Positions 1 through 6,065 of a stretch of DNA of 7,482 nt are shown here, piece by piece. The notes below the pieces were generated by a model. The model did no database searches, had not been told where the DNA came from, and saw only the letters and a program-made list of their open reading frames with translations. Source of the DNA: JBFEYJ01 sp041563315 (GTDB lineage: Bacteria; Pseudomonadota; Gammaproteobacteria; Thiohalomonadales; Thiohalomonadaceae); the NCBI GenBank assembly GCA_041563315.1, contig JBFFNE010000111.1:1-7482 (forward strand). The letters are read 5' to 3'. The translations under genes were made by a program, and so were the position numbers. Numbering within the stretch: position 1 is the first letter of the stretch; each line of letters opens with the position of its first letter.

Positions 1-348
1 GCCGAATGCGGGTATACCAACCGCATTCATGCCGAAGACCTGATCACAATCCTTGTCGCCGCCGCAGAAAAGGGCAGGGGGGATAATGTTTACAACGTCA
101 GCGACGGCAATCCCGGCAACATGACCCAGTATTTCTATGCCGTGGCTGAGGCACTGGGTTTGCCGCGTCCGCCAAGCCTGCCGATGGCCGAGGCACACAA
201 ACAACTCAGCGAGGCGATGCTCTCCTATCTATGCGAATCAAGACGCATGGACAACAGTAAGCTGTTGCGCGAGTTTGGTATCACCCTGCGTTATCCCGAT
301 CTGGAGAGTGGTTTAAGGGAGATAAAACAGTTAAAAGTTGAAAGGTAA
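1..348 (+). CDS. SDR-family NAD-dependent epimerase/dehydratase, C-terminal part
   Basis: Open from the first base of the window in frame 1, so the start and the Rossmann NAD-binding half lie upstream; 115 residues are visible. Residues 7-14 read NRIHAEDL, matching the NRIHxxDL signature of atypical/extended short-chain dehydrogenases such as YeeZ-like and sugar-nucleotide epimerases. Residues 31-36 read YNVSDG, matching the [YF]NVxDG strand that closes the substrate-binding part. The following helices (ALGLPRPPSLP, then RRMDNSKLLREFG) are typical of the C-terminal substrate-binding lobe. The family acts on nucleotide-linked or other hydroxylated substrates with NAD(P); the substrate cannot be told from this fragment. 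The last six residues (QLKVER) and the TAA lie inside a short repeat at 328-344, so the C-terminus may have been rewritten by repeat insertion. No clear terminator follows. Confidence 0.8.
   Translation, partial: AECGYTNRIHAEDLITILVAAAEKGRGDNVYNVSDGNPGNMTQYFYAVAEALGLPRPPSLPMAEAHKQLSEAMLSYLCESRRMDNSKLLREFGITLRYPDLESGLREIKQLKVER
328..344 (+). repeat. Left copy of an imperfect 17-bp inverted repeat (heptad type)
   Basis: The 17 bases at 328-344 match the reverse complement of 585-601 at 15 of 17 positions. The inner ten bases (aagttgaaag, 335-344) are exact. The sequence reads as consecutive 7-nt units (gttaaaa, gttgaaa). It overlaps the last codons of the SDR gene. Confidence 0.6.
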
Positions 349-503
349 TTGCTTACCCCTTAAAAGCCGGTCCTGTCCCGCAAACATGGTCGGTGATTGA
401 ATGTTGTCAGGGAAGCAACGCTACCCTCATTAGCCAGATATTCCTTCGCGCCTTTGCAGCGAGATCGCTTTTTCAGGTGGGGCGAGCACTTATGTGGAAA
501 GTT

Positions 504-527
504 AAAAGAGAGGTTTCTGAGCCCTCT
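504..527 (-). terminator. Weak rho-independent terminator candidate for the yajL end of the operon
   Basis: Read on the minus strand, a 5-bp stem (agagg, paired with cctct) encloses a 9-nt loop and is followed by c and four T's. It lies about 80 bases downstream of the yajL stop. The stem is short, so this is only a candidate. Confidence 0.3.
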
Positions 528-577
528 TCGCGGATCGGATATCAGGGTGCAGCGCTGTATGAATACGCTTCTTGTAT

Positions 578-601
578 CTTGAAACTTTCAACTTGAAACT
601 G
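578..601 (-). repeat. Right copy of the inverted repeat, with extra 7-nt units
   Basis: The segment reads cttgaaa, ctttcaa, cttgaaa, ct: three consecutive 7-nt units in alternating sense. The 17-bp part at 585-601 is the inverted partner of 328-344. A 13-bp palindrome (ttgaaa-c-tttcaa, 579-591) and a direct repeat (cttgaaact at 578-586 and 592-600) are embedded. It ends only 3 bases before the yajL stop codon. Confidence 0.6.
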
Positions 602-604
602 AAT

Positions 605-1156
605 TCAACACCGCAACAACCCGGCCTCGACCTCATCACGCTTTTCCCGGCCAACCAGCTGCTCGATCAGGGTTAGGGCAAAATCCATCGCTGTGCCCGG
701 GCCACGTGAGGTGATCACCTTGCCATCCTGCACGACAGCTTCCTGGCGGTATTCCACGTCAGGCAGATCCATCTTGTCGAGATGCCCAGGGTAACTGGTC
801 GCCCGCTTGCCGCTGAGTAATCCGGCATTGGCCAATACCCGAGGTGCCGCACAGATAGCGGCAATAAATTTGCCGCTATCGGCCATCTTGCCCAGCAACT
901 GATGGATGCGCGGCTCTTCGTCCAGGTTAACCGCACCAGGCATGCCACCTGGCAGAACCACCATGTCGTAATCCCGCTTGAGCGCCTCATCCAGCGTAAG
1001 CTGCGGTACCAACACCACACCGCGCGAGGCCGTAACCGACCCCGCCTCGAGACCGGCCGTTACCACCTCCACCCCGGCGCGCACCAGCAGGTCGATTATG
1101 GTCACTGCCTCCAGCTCTTCACACCCCGGTGCCAGGGGAACAAGTACACTCGCCAT
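605..1156 (-). CDS. yajL: DJ-1/PfpI family protein, YajL type
   Basis: 183 residues, close to the usual length of DJ-1/YajL proteins. The reactive cysteine sits at the nucleophile elbow, C102 in AAICAAP. The partner glutamate is E16 in GCEELEAV, equivalent to Glu18 of human DJ-1. PGG (69-71) and SRGPGT (150-155) are the other conserved loops. Its C-terminal VGREKRDEV strongly recalls E. coli YajL. The family is credited with protecting thiols and chaperone-like activity. It is also credited with repair of glyoxal-type adducts (debated) and, for DJ-1, destruction of a cyclic phosphoglycerate side product of glycolysis. Older databases call such proteins ThiJ, but a thiamine role is not supported. 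The ATG has an aagaga ribosome site 7 bases upstream. It is the last gene of the minus-strand operon, 51 bases after ctpA. Family certain; exact substrate unknown. Confidence 0.9.
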   Translation of the reverse strand: MASVLVPLAPGCEELEAVTIIDLLVRAGVEVVTAGLEAGSVTASRGVVLVPQLTLDEALKRDYDMVVLPGGMPGAVNLDEEPRIHQLLGKMADSGKFIAAICAAPRVLANAGLLSGKRATSYPGHLDKMDLPDVEYRQEAVVQDGKVITSRGPGTAMDFALTLIEQLVGREKRDEVEAGLLRC

Positions 1157-1207
1157 TCAACGTCTCTTCATCTGCAACCCCGGTGGCGACTAGGCAGGGT
1201 GTCTTGC

Positions 1208-2551
1208 TCAGTTGCCCTGGGATTGCTGTAGGATGTGCAAACCTTTCAGCAGATTCAGCGCCTCATTCAGGACATAGTCGGTGCTGGCTAGGGAATCCTC
1301 ATCAGATGGCTTAGCCTCCGCCTTACTCGCCGACTCTTTTTTACTCTTATCCTTGTTGCCATTGCTCAGGTGGCCGGTCAGATCCGCCTCCTTGAGCCTC
1401 ATTACACCGTCGGTAGACTCATCACGTGACACCCTGAGTGCCTCTACCTCGATGTCCGGCACGATCCCCTCTGCCTGAATGGAACGGCCGGAGGGGGTGA
1501 AATAACGGGCGGTGGTAATCTTTACCGCAGTGTCATTGCTCATCGGGAAAATGGTCTGTACCGAGCCCTTGCCGAAACTCTGGGAGCCCATCAATACGGC
1601 GCGTTTGTGATCCTGCAGCGCACCGGCAACAATCTCTGAAGCCGAAGCCGAACCGCCATTGATCAGCACCACCAGCGGGGCACGGTCGAGGACATCGTCG
1701 GGTGTGGCGTTGAAATCGAGCTCAGCATCAGCCGCCCGCCCTTCGGTATAAACCACTTTTCCCTTACGCAGGAAGGCGTCGGAGACCGATACTGCCGCAC
1801 CCAGCACACCGCCCGGATTGTTACGCAGGTCCAGCACCATTCCGTTAAGCTGCCCCTTGTTCTCCTTTTTCAGGTCGCTGACCGCCTTGCGCACATCTTC
1901 GCCAGTGCCAGTCTGGAAACTGGAAATTCGCAAATAGCCGAACCCTTTGTCGAGCATACGACTTTTAACGCTTTTGACCTTGATAATGGCGCGTGTGATG
2001 GTGATAGTGAGCGGCTTTTGTACCCCCTCGCGTACGATGGTCAGTGTAATATCAGTATCCGGCTTGCCACGCATGATCTTCACCGCATCGCCCAGGGACA
2101 TGCCCTGTACCGGGGTATCATCAAGCCGGATGATCAAGTCACCGGCCAGCACGCCGGCACGCTGGGCGGGAGTGTCGTCGATGGGAGATACCACCTTGAC
2201 AAAACCATCCTCCATGCTCACTTCGATGCCGAGACCGCCAAATTGACCGGTGGTGCCAACCTGCAAGTCCTTAAAATCCTCCCGATTAAGGAAGGCGGAG
2301 TGCGGATCCAGCCCAGAGAGCATGCCCTGAATAGCGTGCTCCAGCAGCTCCCGGTCATCCACATCCTCGACGTAATCCGCCTTGATCTTGCCAAATACCT
2401 CACTGAATGTACGCAGCTCCTCCAGCGGCAGCGTCGCAGCGGCATGATTGGCAGTTTCCCGCTCAGCCAGCACTGAGGTACCGATCCCAAACGAAACACC
2501 CACAAGCATGCCTGCGGCAAGAACAACAGAATAACGTATCGATGACTTCAT
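1208..2551 (-). CDS. ctpA: S41 C-terminal processing peptidase (CtpA type)
   Basis: 447 residues from the ATG at 2549-2551, preceded by gggag at a 6-base spacing. A TTG six codons further upstream stays in frame but lies across that ribosome site, so the ATG is preferred. Residues 1-29 form a signal peptide (basic MKSSIR, hydrophobic stretch, SVLA before ERE), sending the enzyme to the periplasm. A PDZ domain spans about 105-175. The S41 core holds the catalytic serine S303 (GGSASASEI), lysine K328 (SFGKG) and Q332, spaced as in CtpB/Prc. Residues about 395-421 are a Lys/Ser/Glu-rich flexible linker before a short C-terminal helix. Such proteases clip or degrade periplasmic proteins. Pseudomonas aeruginosa CtpA, in a similar gene neighbourhood, degrades peptidoglycan cross-link hydrolases with the lipoprotein LbcA. 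Its place behind envC fits a cell-wall role. No LbcA homologue is in the window. Confidence 0.93.
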   Translation of the reverse strand: MKSSIRYSVVLAAGMLVGVSFGIGTSVLAERETANHAAATLPLEELRTFSEVFGKIKADYVEDVDDRELLEHAIQGMLSGLDPHSAFLNREDFKDLQVGTTGQFGGLGIEVSMEDGFVKVVSPIDDTPAQRAGVLAGDLIIRLDDTPVQGMSLGDAVKIMRGKPDTDITLTIVREGVQKPLTITITRAIIKVKSVKSRMLDKGFGYLRISSFQTGTGEDVRKAVSDLKKENKGQLNGMVLDLRNNPGGVLGAAVSVSDAFLRKGKVVYTEGRAADAELDFNATPDDVLDRAPLVVLINGGSASASEIVAGALQDHKRAVLMGSQSFGKGSVQTIFPMSNDTAVKITTARYFTPSGRSIQAEGIVPDIEVEALRVSRDESTDGVMRLKEADLTGHLSNGNKDKSKKESASKAEAKPSDEDSLASTDYVLNEALNLLKGLHILQQSQGN

Positions 2552-2589
2552 GTATGACTCCCGGGACAATTCGTATTCCCGTTTTACTC

Positions 2590-2620
2590 AAAAATCCCTG
2601 AGGCAGATGCACATCCAGGG
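2590..2620 (-). terminator. Stem-loop with T-run between envC and ctpA
   Basis: On the minus strand, ccctg (2616-2620) pairs with caggg (2596-2600) around a 15-nt loop that itself contains a small gatg/catc dyad. The stem is followed by atttttg. It sits in the 110-base gap between envC and ctpA. It resembles a weak or partial terminator that would lower ctpA and yajL expression relative to gpmI and envC. The stem is only 5 bp, so readthrough is likely. Confidence 0.35.
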
Positions 2621-2661
2621 GTAAACGGATCAAGATAGTACTTCATAACGGCTTCATTTCG

Positions 2662-3822
2662 CTAACGCCTGCACCAACGCACCGGATCCATCGGTTGTCC
2701 GTTGTTGCGTATCTCAAAATAAAGCCCACTTTTAGTCTGACCACCACTATCACCCACCGTCGCGATAACCTCAGAGGCCTCGACCCAGTCGCCGGTCTCC
2801 TTGTAAAGGCTCTCGTTATGGCCATAAAGGCTCATGTAGCCGTCACCATGATCAATAATAATCAACAGGCCGTACCCGCGCAGCCAATCGGCGAAGGCAA
2901 TCCTGCCATGGGAGACAGAACGCACCTCCTGGCCACGACTAGCTCCGATCCTGATGCCATGCCAGGTGAGCTTTCCCATTTTTCGCAGGCTGCCATAGCT
3001 GGCCAGCAGTGGGCCACGGGTTGGCCACTTTAATTTCCCTTTGAGGGTAGCGAAAGGCTTTCGGTTCCCCGGCTCGGCAGGAATATCCTCCAACGCCTCG
3101 CTAAGGGCACTGATCAAACGTTTCAGTTCCTGCTCATCACGCTGCATTCCGGCAAGGCGCATGTCCTTGTCTTCAAGCTGACTCTTCAACTGCCGCAACA
3201 CTCTTTCGCGCTTGCCGCGTGAGGCTTCGAGTTGACGCTTTTCCTGCGCGCGCTGTTCGCGCAAGCTGCGCAAACGCTCGGTCTCTACCTCCAAATCGCT
3301 GCGTACCTGCTCAAGCTCACGCAGATGACTACCCAAGGTCGATATGCGCTCACTGCGCGCCTTGTGCAGATAATCATAATAGGTGATCACACGCCCGACG
3401 GTAGAGGGGTTTTCCTGGTTTAGCAGGATTTTCACGTATTCCTGACGTCCCATGGCGTAGGAAGCACGGATTTGGCCGGCGAGAAGATGACGCTGGGAGG
3501 CAACCAGTTGCTGTAGCTCCCCGGCACGCTGGAGCAGCACATCCCTCCTGGCTTGGCGCTCGCCCAACTCATCATCAAGTTGCCTGAGCTTGTGGCTGAG
3601 ACTGCCGATTTGACGCTCACTACGGCGCAGCTCTTTGCGCTGCGCATCATGCCGACCCCGTACGCTCTCCAGCTCACGCTGCAACGCAGCGATACGCTGG
3701 TGCAACTGCTTGAGCTCCGCCTCTTTTTCGGCCCTTTCACCGGCGACGGCGCTGCCACACAGCGTCAACAACACCAGCAAAATCAGGGAAGGGAGGTGAT
3801 GTTGCCGCCGGGATGACCTCAC
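2662..3822 (-). CDS. envC: EnvC-like murein hydrolase activator (degenerate M23/LytM)
   Basis: 386 residues. The start is a GTG (3820-3822) with gggag 7 bases upstream; no other start exists near the signal peptide. Residues 1-27 form a signal peptide (basic RSSRRQ, LILLVLLTL core, SAVA before GER). Residues about 28-245 are a charged heptad coiled coil, as in EnvC, which docks on FtsEX. The C-terminal LytM domain covers about 265-382. Its metal site is degraded: the position of the first His is W287, the Asp is R291 (WHGIRIG), and the LHFE His is Y368 (LYFEIR). H325 (DHGDG) and H335 (LYGHN) remain. Loss of metal ligands is the hallmark of EnvC, which does not cut peptidoglycan itself but activates amidases AmiA/AmiB at the division site. 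Encoded 30 bases after gpmI, as in E. coli. Confidence 0.92.
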   Translation of the reverse strand: MRSSRRQHHLPSLILLVLLTLCGSAVAGERAEKEAELKQLHQRIAALQRELESVRGRHDAQRKELRRSERQIGSLSHKLRQLDDELGERQARRDVLLQRAGELQQLVASQRHLLAGQIRASYAMGRQEYVKILLNQENPSTVGRVITYYDYLHKARSERISTLGSHLRELEQVRSDLEVETERLRSLREQRAQEKRQLEASRGKRERVLRQLKSQLEDKDMRLAGMQRDEQELKRLISALSEALEDIPAEPGNRKPFATLKGKLKWPTRGPLLASYGSLRKMGKLTWHGIRIGASRGQEVRSVSHGRIAFADWLRGYGLLIIIDHGDGYMSLYGHNESLYKETGDWVEASEVIATVGDSGGQTKSGLYFEIRNNGQPMDPVRWCRR

Positions 3823-3852
3823 GGCCTTTCTCCCAGACAGCGACGCCGCACC

Positions 3853-5424
3853 TTACTCTTCCTCGTCGCCGGTGACGGCGGTGACAAGACTATGACCGTT
3901 CATTTCGTTTGGTTGCTGCAAACTAAGCAGTTTGAGCATGGTCGGTGCCACATCGGCCAGGGTGCCGCTGCCACTAAATTTCAGTTCACGTTCACCGATG
4001 TAGATCAGCGGCACCGGATTGGAGGTGTGGGCGGTATGTGCCTGGCCGGTGCCTTCACCGCGCATTTGCTCGGCATTGCCGTGATCCGCGGTGATCAACA
4101 TCTCGCCCTCCTTGCGGTTTATGGCTTCCACCAGCCGACCAAGGCAATGGTCGAGTACCTCGATGGCTTTGACCGTGGCGTCGAAGTCACCGGAATGTCC
4201 GACCATGTCCGGGTTGGCGTAATTGCAGATAATGGCATCGTACTTGTCGCTCTCGATGGCCTCAATCAGCTTGTCGGTCACCTCTTCGGCGCTCATCCCG
4301 GGCTGTTCATCGTAGGTGGCCACCTGCGGCGAAGAGACCAGAATACGATCCTCCCCTTCAAACGGCTCCTCTCGCCCACCGTTGAAGAAGAAGGTAACGT
4401 GAGCGTATTTTTCCGTCTCGGCAATGCGCAATTGGCGCATGCCAAAATTGGATAATACTTCACCAAAAACATTGACTAACCGATCGGGTGGAAAGGCCAC
4501 CGGAACGGTGTAATCGGCGCTGTACTCGGTGAGGCTGACGAACATGCCGAGCCTGGGCTTGTTGGCCCGCTCAAAACAGTCGAAATCCTCCTCGATAAAG
4601 GGCCGGGTGATCTGGCGTGCGCGATCCGAGCGGTAGTTCATGAAGATCACCACATCCCCATCCTTTACACAGGCCGGCTCGGCCCCCTCGGGCTGGACCG
4701 CTGTGGCCTGCACAAACTCATCACTCTCACCGCGGGCATAGGCCATCTCCAAAGCGGCATTGGCATCAGGAGCGACAAATTCGGTCTTGCAGCCGGTGAT
4801 CAAGTCATAGGCCGCCTGAATACGAGGCCAGCGGTGATCACGGTCCATGGCATAGAAGCGACCAATGATCGAGGCGATTCGCCCCGTGCCTAGCTCTTCG
4901 AACTCCTTTTGCATCAATCCAATGGACTCAGCAGCACTCTTGGGTGGGGTATCCCGCCCATCGAGAAAGGCGTGCAGGTAGACCTTCTTCGCGCCGCGCT
5001 CCACGGCCAGGCGAGCCATCGCATGAATGTGCTCCTCGTGACTGTGAACACCGCCGGGGGAGAGCAGTCCGAGAATATGCACGGCCTTGTCATCGGCAAT
5101 TGCCTTGTCCACCGCCTCGGTCAGGGTGGCGTTATTGAAGAACGAACCGGTCTTGATTGCCCGGCTGACACGGGTAAATTCCTGGTAAACTACCCGTCCT
5201 GCGCCCAGGTTCAGGTGCCCCACCTCAGAGTTTCCCATCTGCCCACCGGGCAAACCGACCTCTGCACCAGAACAGCGGATCAGGGTATGTGGGTACTTAC
5301 TCCACAGACCATCCCACACAGGAGTTATGGCGCTATAGATCGCGTTGTAATGATCGCTTTCAGAATACCCCCAGCCATCGAGTACGGTTAGTAGCAGTGG
5401 GCGATGACGCTCAGCAAAGGACAT
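3853..5424 (-). CDS. gpmI: 2,3-bisphosphoglycerate-independent phosphoglycerate mutase
   Basis: 523 residues, slightly longer than the usual 510-515. Cytoplasmic glycolytic enzyme interconverting 3- and 2-phosphoglycerate through a phosphoserine intermediate, with two Mn ions. The residues expected from the family are present. D16 lies in LDGWG. The phosphorylated serine S66 lies in MGNSEVGH. D406 and H410 (PDMVGHSG), D447 and H448 (ADHGNAEQM) and H466 (HTAHTSNPVP) complete the metal sites. FLDGRDTPP (153-161) and NYRSDRAR (263-270) are substrate-binding loops. It ends in an acidic tail, GDEEE. The ATG is preceded by only a weak ribosome site. It is the first gene of the minus-strand operon with envC, ctpA and yajL, and is transcribed divergently from the arsR-type gene. 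Confidence 0.97.
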   Translation of the reverse strand: MSFAERHRPLLLTVLDGWGYSESDHYNAIYSAITPVWDGLWSKYPHTLIRCSGAEVGLPGGQMGNSEVGHLNLGAGRVVYQEFTRVSRAIKTGSFFNNATLTEAVDKAIADDKAVHILGLLSPGGVHSHEEHIHAMARLAVERGAKKVYLHAFLDGRDTPPKSAAESIGLMQKEFEELGTGRIASIIGRFYAMDRDHRWPRIQAAYDLITGCKTEFVAPDANAALEMAYARGESDEFVQATAVQPEGAEPACVKDGDVVIFMNYRSDRARQITRPFIEEDFDCFERANKPRLGMFVSLTEYSADYTVPVAFPPDRLVNVFGEVLSNFGMRQLRIAETEKYAHVTFFFNGGREEPFEGEDRILVSSPQVATYDEQPGMSAEEVTDKLIEAIESDKYDAIICNYANPDMVGHSGDFDATVKAIEVLDHCLGRLVEAINRKEGEMLITADHGNAEQMRGEGTGQAHTAHTSNPVPLIYIGERELKFSGSGTLADVAPTMLKLLSLQQPNEMNGHSLVTAVTGDEEE

Positions 5425-5463
5425 ATATCAAACCAATTCCGTCAGTTATTTCAATAAGGGTAT

Positions 5464-5469
5464 ATTCTA
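5464..5469 (-). promoter_or_regulatory. Possible -10 box for gpmI
   Basis: On the minus strand the bases read tagaat, a 5-of-6 match to the sigma-70 -10 box, about 40 bases upstream of the gpmI start. No good -35 lies at 17 bases; the candidate there (tggttc) is poor. Offered as a weak candidate only. Confidence 0.3.
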
Positions 5470-5470
5470 G

Positions 5471-5568
5471 CCCGCATGGGTTATCGGAACCATGGGGAAA
5501 CGGCATAATCCGTTCAAGGGAAAAGCCATTATGCGCATTTGATGCATATTGCCTTGTTTGAACAAGGC
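5471..5568. promoter_or_regulatory. Dyad-rich control region between gpmI and the arsR-type gene
   Basis: Several inverted repeats cluster in the 246-bp divergent gap. At 5475-5494 catggtt-type arms flank atcgg with one bulged base. At 5503-5509 and 5528-5534, gcataat and attatgc form a 7-bp inverted pair. At 5551-5568, gccttgtt and aacaaggc are perfect 8-bp arms around tg. The last dyad has no T-run, so it is unlikely to be a terminator. ArsR-family repressors bind such imperfect palindromes in their own promoters, so these are operator candidates. Confidence 0.4.
5551..5568. promoter_or_regulatory. 18-bp palindrome, candidate operator of the ArsR-type regulator
   Basis: gccttgtttgaacaaggc has 8-bp perfect arms and a 2-base centre. 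It lies about 100 bases before the regulator start. The ttgaac within it could act as a -35 for an AT-rich stretch downstream (tattat at 5584-5589), though the 20-base spacing is long. Confidence 0.4.
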
Positions 5569-5670
5569 TATTCTCAAACGACGTATTATTGTATATTGTT
5601 TTACTGATATTGGCAGCAATCAAGCTAGCATGCCACAACTGCCGTGCACCATCAGCGTTAAGGTCTGAAG

Positions 5671-5988
5671 ATGTCAGAGAACGATACACTAGGTTTAATT
5701 ACCAGGGATGAGGATATCGACCGTGCCTCCCGCTCACTCAAGGCAATGTCACACCCGCTCCGCCTGAAGATTCTTTGCACACTCGGGGCTCAGGAGGTTA
5801 GCGTACAGGAGATCGTTGAGCGAGTCGGTACCTCCCAAAGCAATATCTCCCAACACCTTGCCATCCTGCGCGACAAGGGTATCCTTTCTTCCCGGAAAGA
5901 TGCCAACCGCGTTTTTTACAAGGTTGTCGATTCCCGTACCCTGCAACTGATTAGCATGATGCGCAACGTCTTTTGCAGCATGGGCTGA
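5671..5988 (+). CDS. ArsR-family repressor with a YgaV/SqrR-type cysteine pair
   Basis: 105 residues, a typical single-domain ArsR/SmtB winged-helix protein. The helix-turn-helix spans about 44-66 (SVQEIVERVG, SNISQHLAILRD) and the wing about 73-84. LKAMSHPLRLKILC (23-36) closely recalls E. coli YgaV. It has just two cysteines, C36 at the end of the second helix and C102 in the C-terminal helix (RNVFC). Their 66-residue spacing is the same as I recall for C41/C107 of Rhodobacter SqrR, which form polysulfide bridges on exposure to persulfide. The classic metal-binding CVC motif of arsenic or cadmium sensors is absent. A role as a thiol or persulfide-responsive repressor is therefore likely but inferred. 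A taaggt ribosome site lies 6 bases before the ATG. It leads the plus-strand cluster, with candidate operators upstream; yibN starts 77 bases downstream. Confidence 0.88.
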   Translation: MSENDTLGLITRDEDIDRASRSLKAMSHPLRLKILCTLGAQEVSVQEIVERVGTSQSNISQHLAILRDKGILSSRKDANRVFYKVVDSRTLQLISMMRNVFCSMG

Positions 5989-6000
5989 ACACCTCGCCAG

Positions 6001-6023
6001 CCACAGCGAACTGCCAGCTGTGG
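6001..6023 (+). other. Stem-loop between the regulator gene and yibN
   Basis: ccacagc (6001-6007) and gctgtgg (6017-6023) form a perfect 7-bp stem with a 9-nt loop. No T-run follows, so it is not a standard terminator. It could be an RNA processing or stability element, or a protein-binding dyad in front of yibN. Confidence 0.4.
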
Positions 6024-6065
6024 AGTTGCCTAACTTCATTATAAAAAAGCCAAACCCACCCAAAC

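Larger units (their letters stand above)
349..604. other. Non-coding interval bounded by inverted repeats
   Basis: This 256-bp gap separates two convergent transcription units. Two overlapping plus-strand frames of 61 and 67 codons exist here, but neither has a recognisable domain or a convincing ribosome binding site, and their composition does not look coding. The interval contains a very small hairpin followed by T's on the plus strand (458-473, agcg-agat-cgct then tttt) and a weak stem usable as a terminator on the minus strand (504-527). The inverted heptad repeats at its two ends suggest a small non-autonomous or dispersed intergenic element, but no target-site duplication could be recognised. 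Confidence 0.45.

Noticed and set aside
393..596. Two overlapping plus-strand frames of 61 and 67 codons as small genes
   Set aside because: No recognisable domain, no convincing ribosome site, and one runs into the repeat at 578-601. They look like chance frames in a non-coding gap.
2552..2569. TTG start extending CtpA by six residues
   Set aside because: It would place the start across the gggag ribosome site. The ATG at 2549-2551 has good spacing and gives a normal signal peptide.
2662..3822. EnvC-like protein as an active peptidoglycan hydrolase
   Set aside because: Three metal-ligand positions are replaced (W287, R291, Y368), so catalysis is not expected.
3892..4455. Long plus-strand frame (187 codons) inside gpmI
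   Set aside because: Antisense shadow of a clear GpmI coding sequence with all catalytic residues intact; it shows no domain of its own.
5551..5568. 18-bp palindrome as a transcription terminator
   Set aside because: No T-run on either side, and it lies in a divergent promoter region where no transcript needs to end.
5411..5689. A 92-codon minus-strand frame across the gpmI-arsR gap
   Set aside because: It overlaps the starts of both divergent genes and the promoter dyads, and its product resembles no family I know.
5671..5988. Arsenic or metal sensor function for the ArsR-type protein
   Set aside because: The ELCVC-type metal motif is missing; only C36 and C102 are present, in the YgaV/SqrR arrangement.
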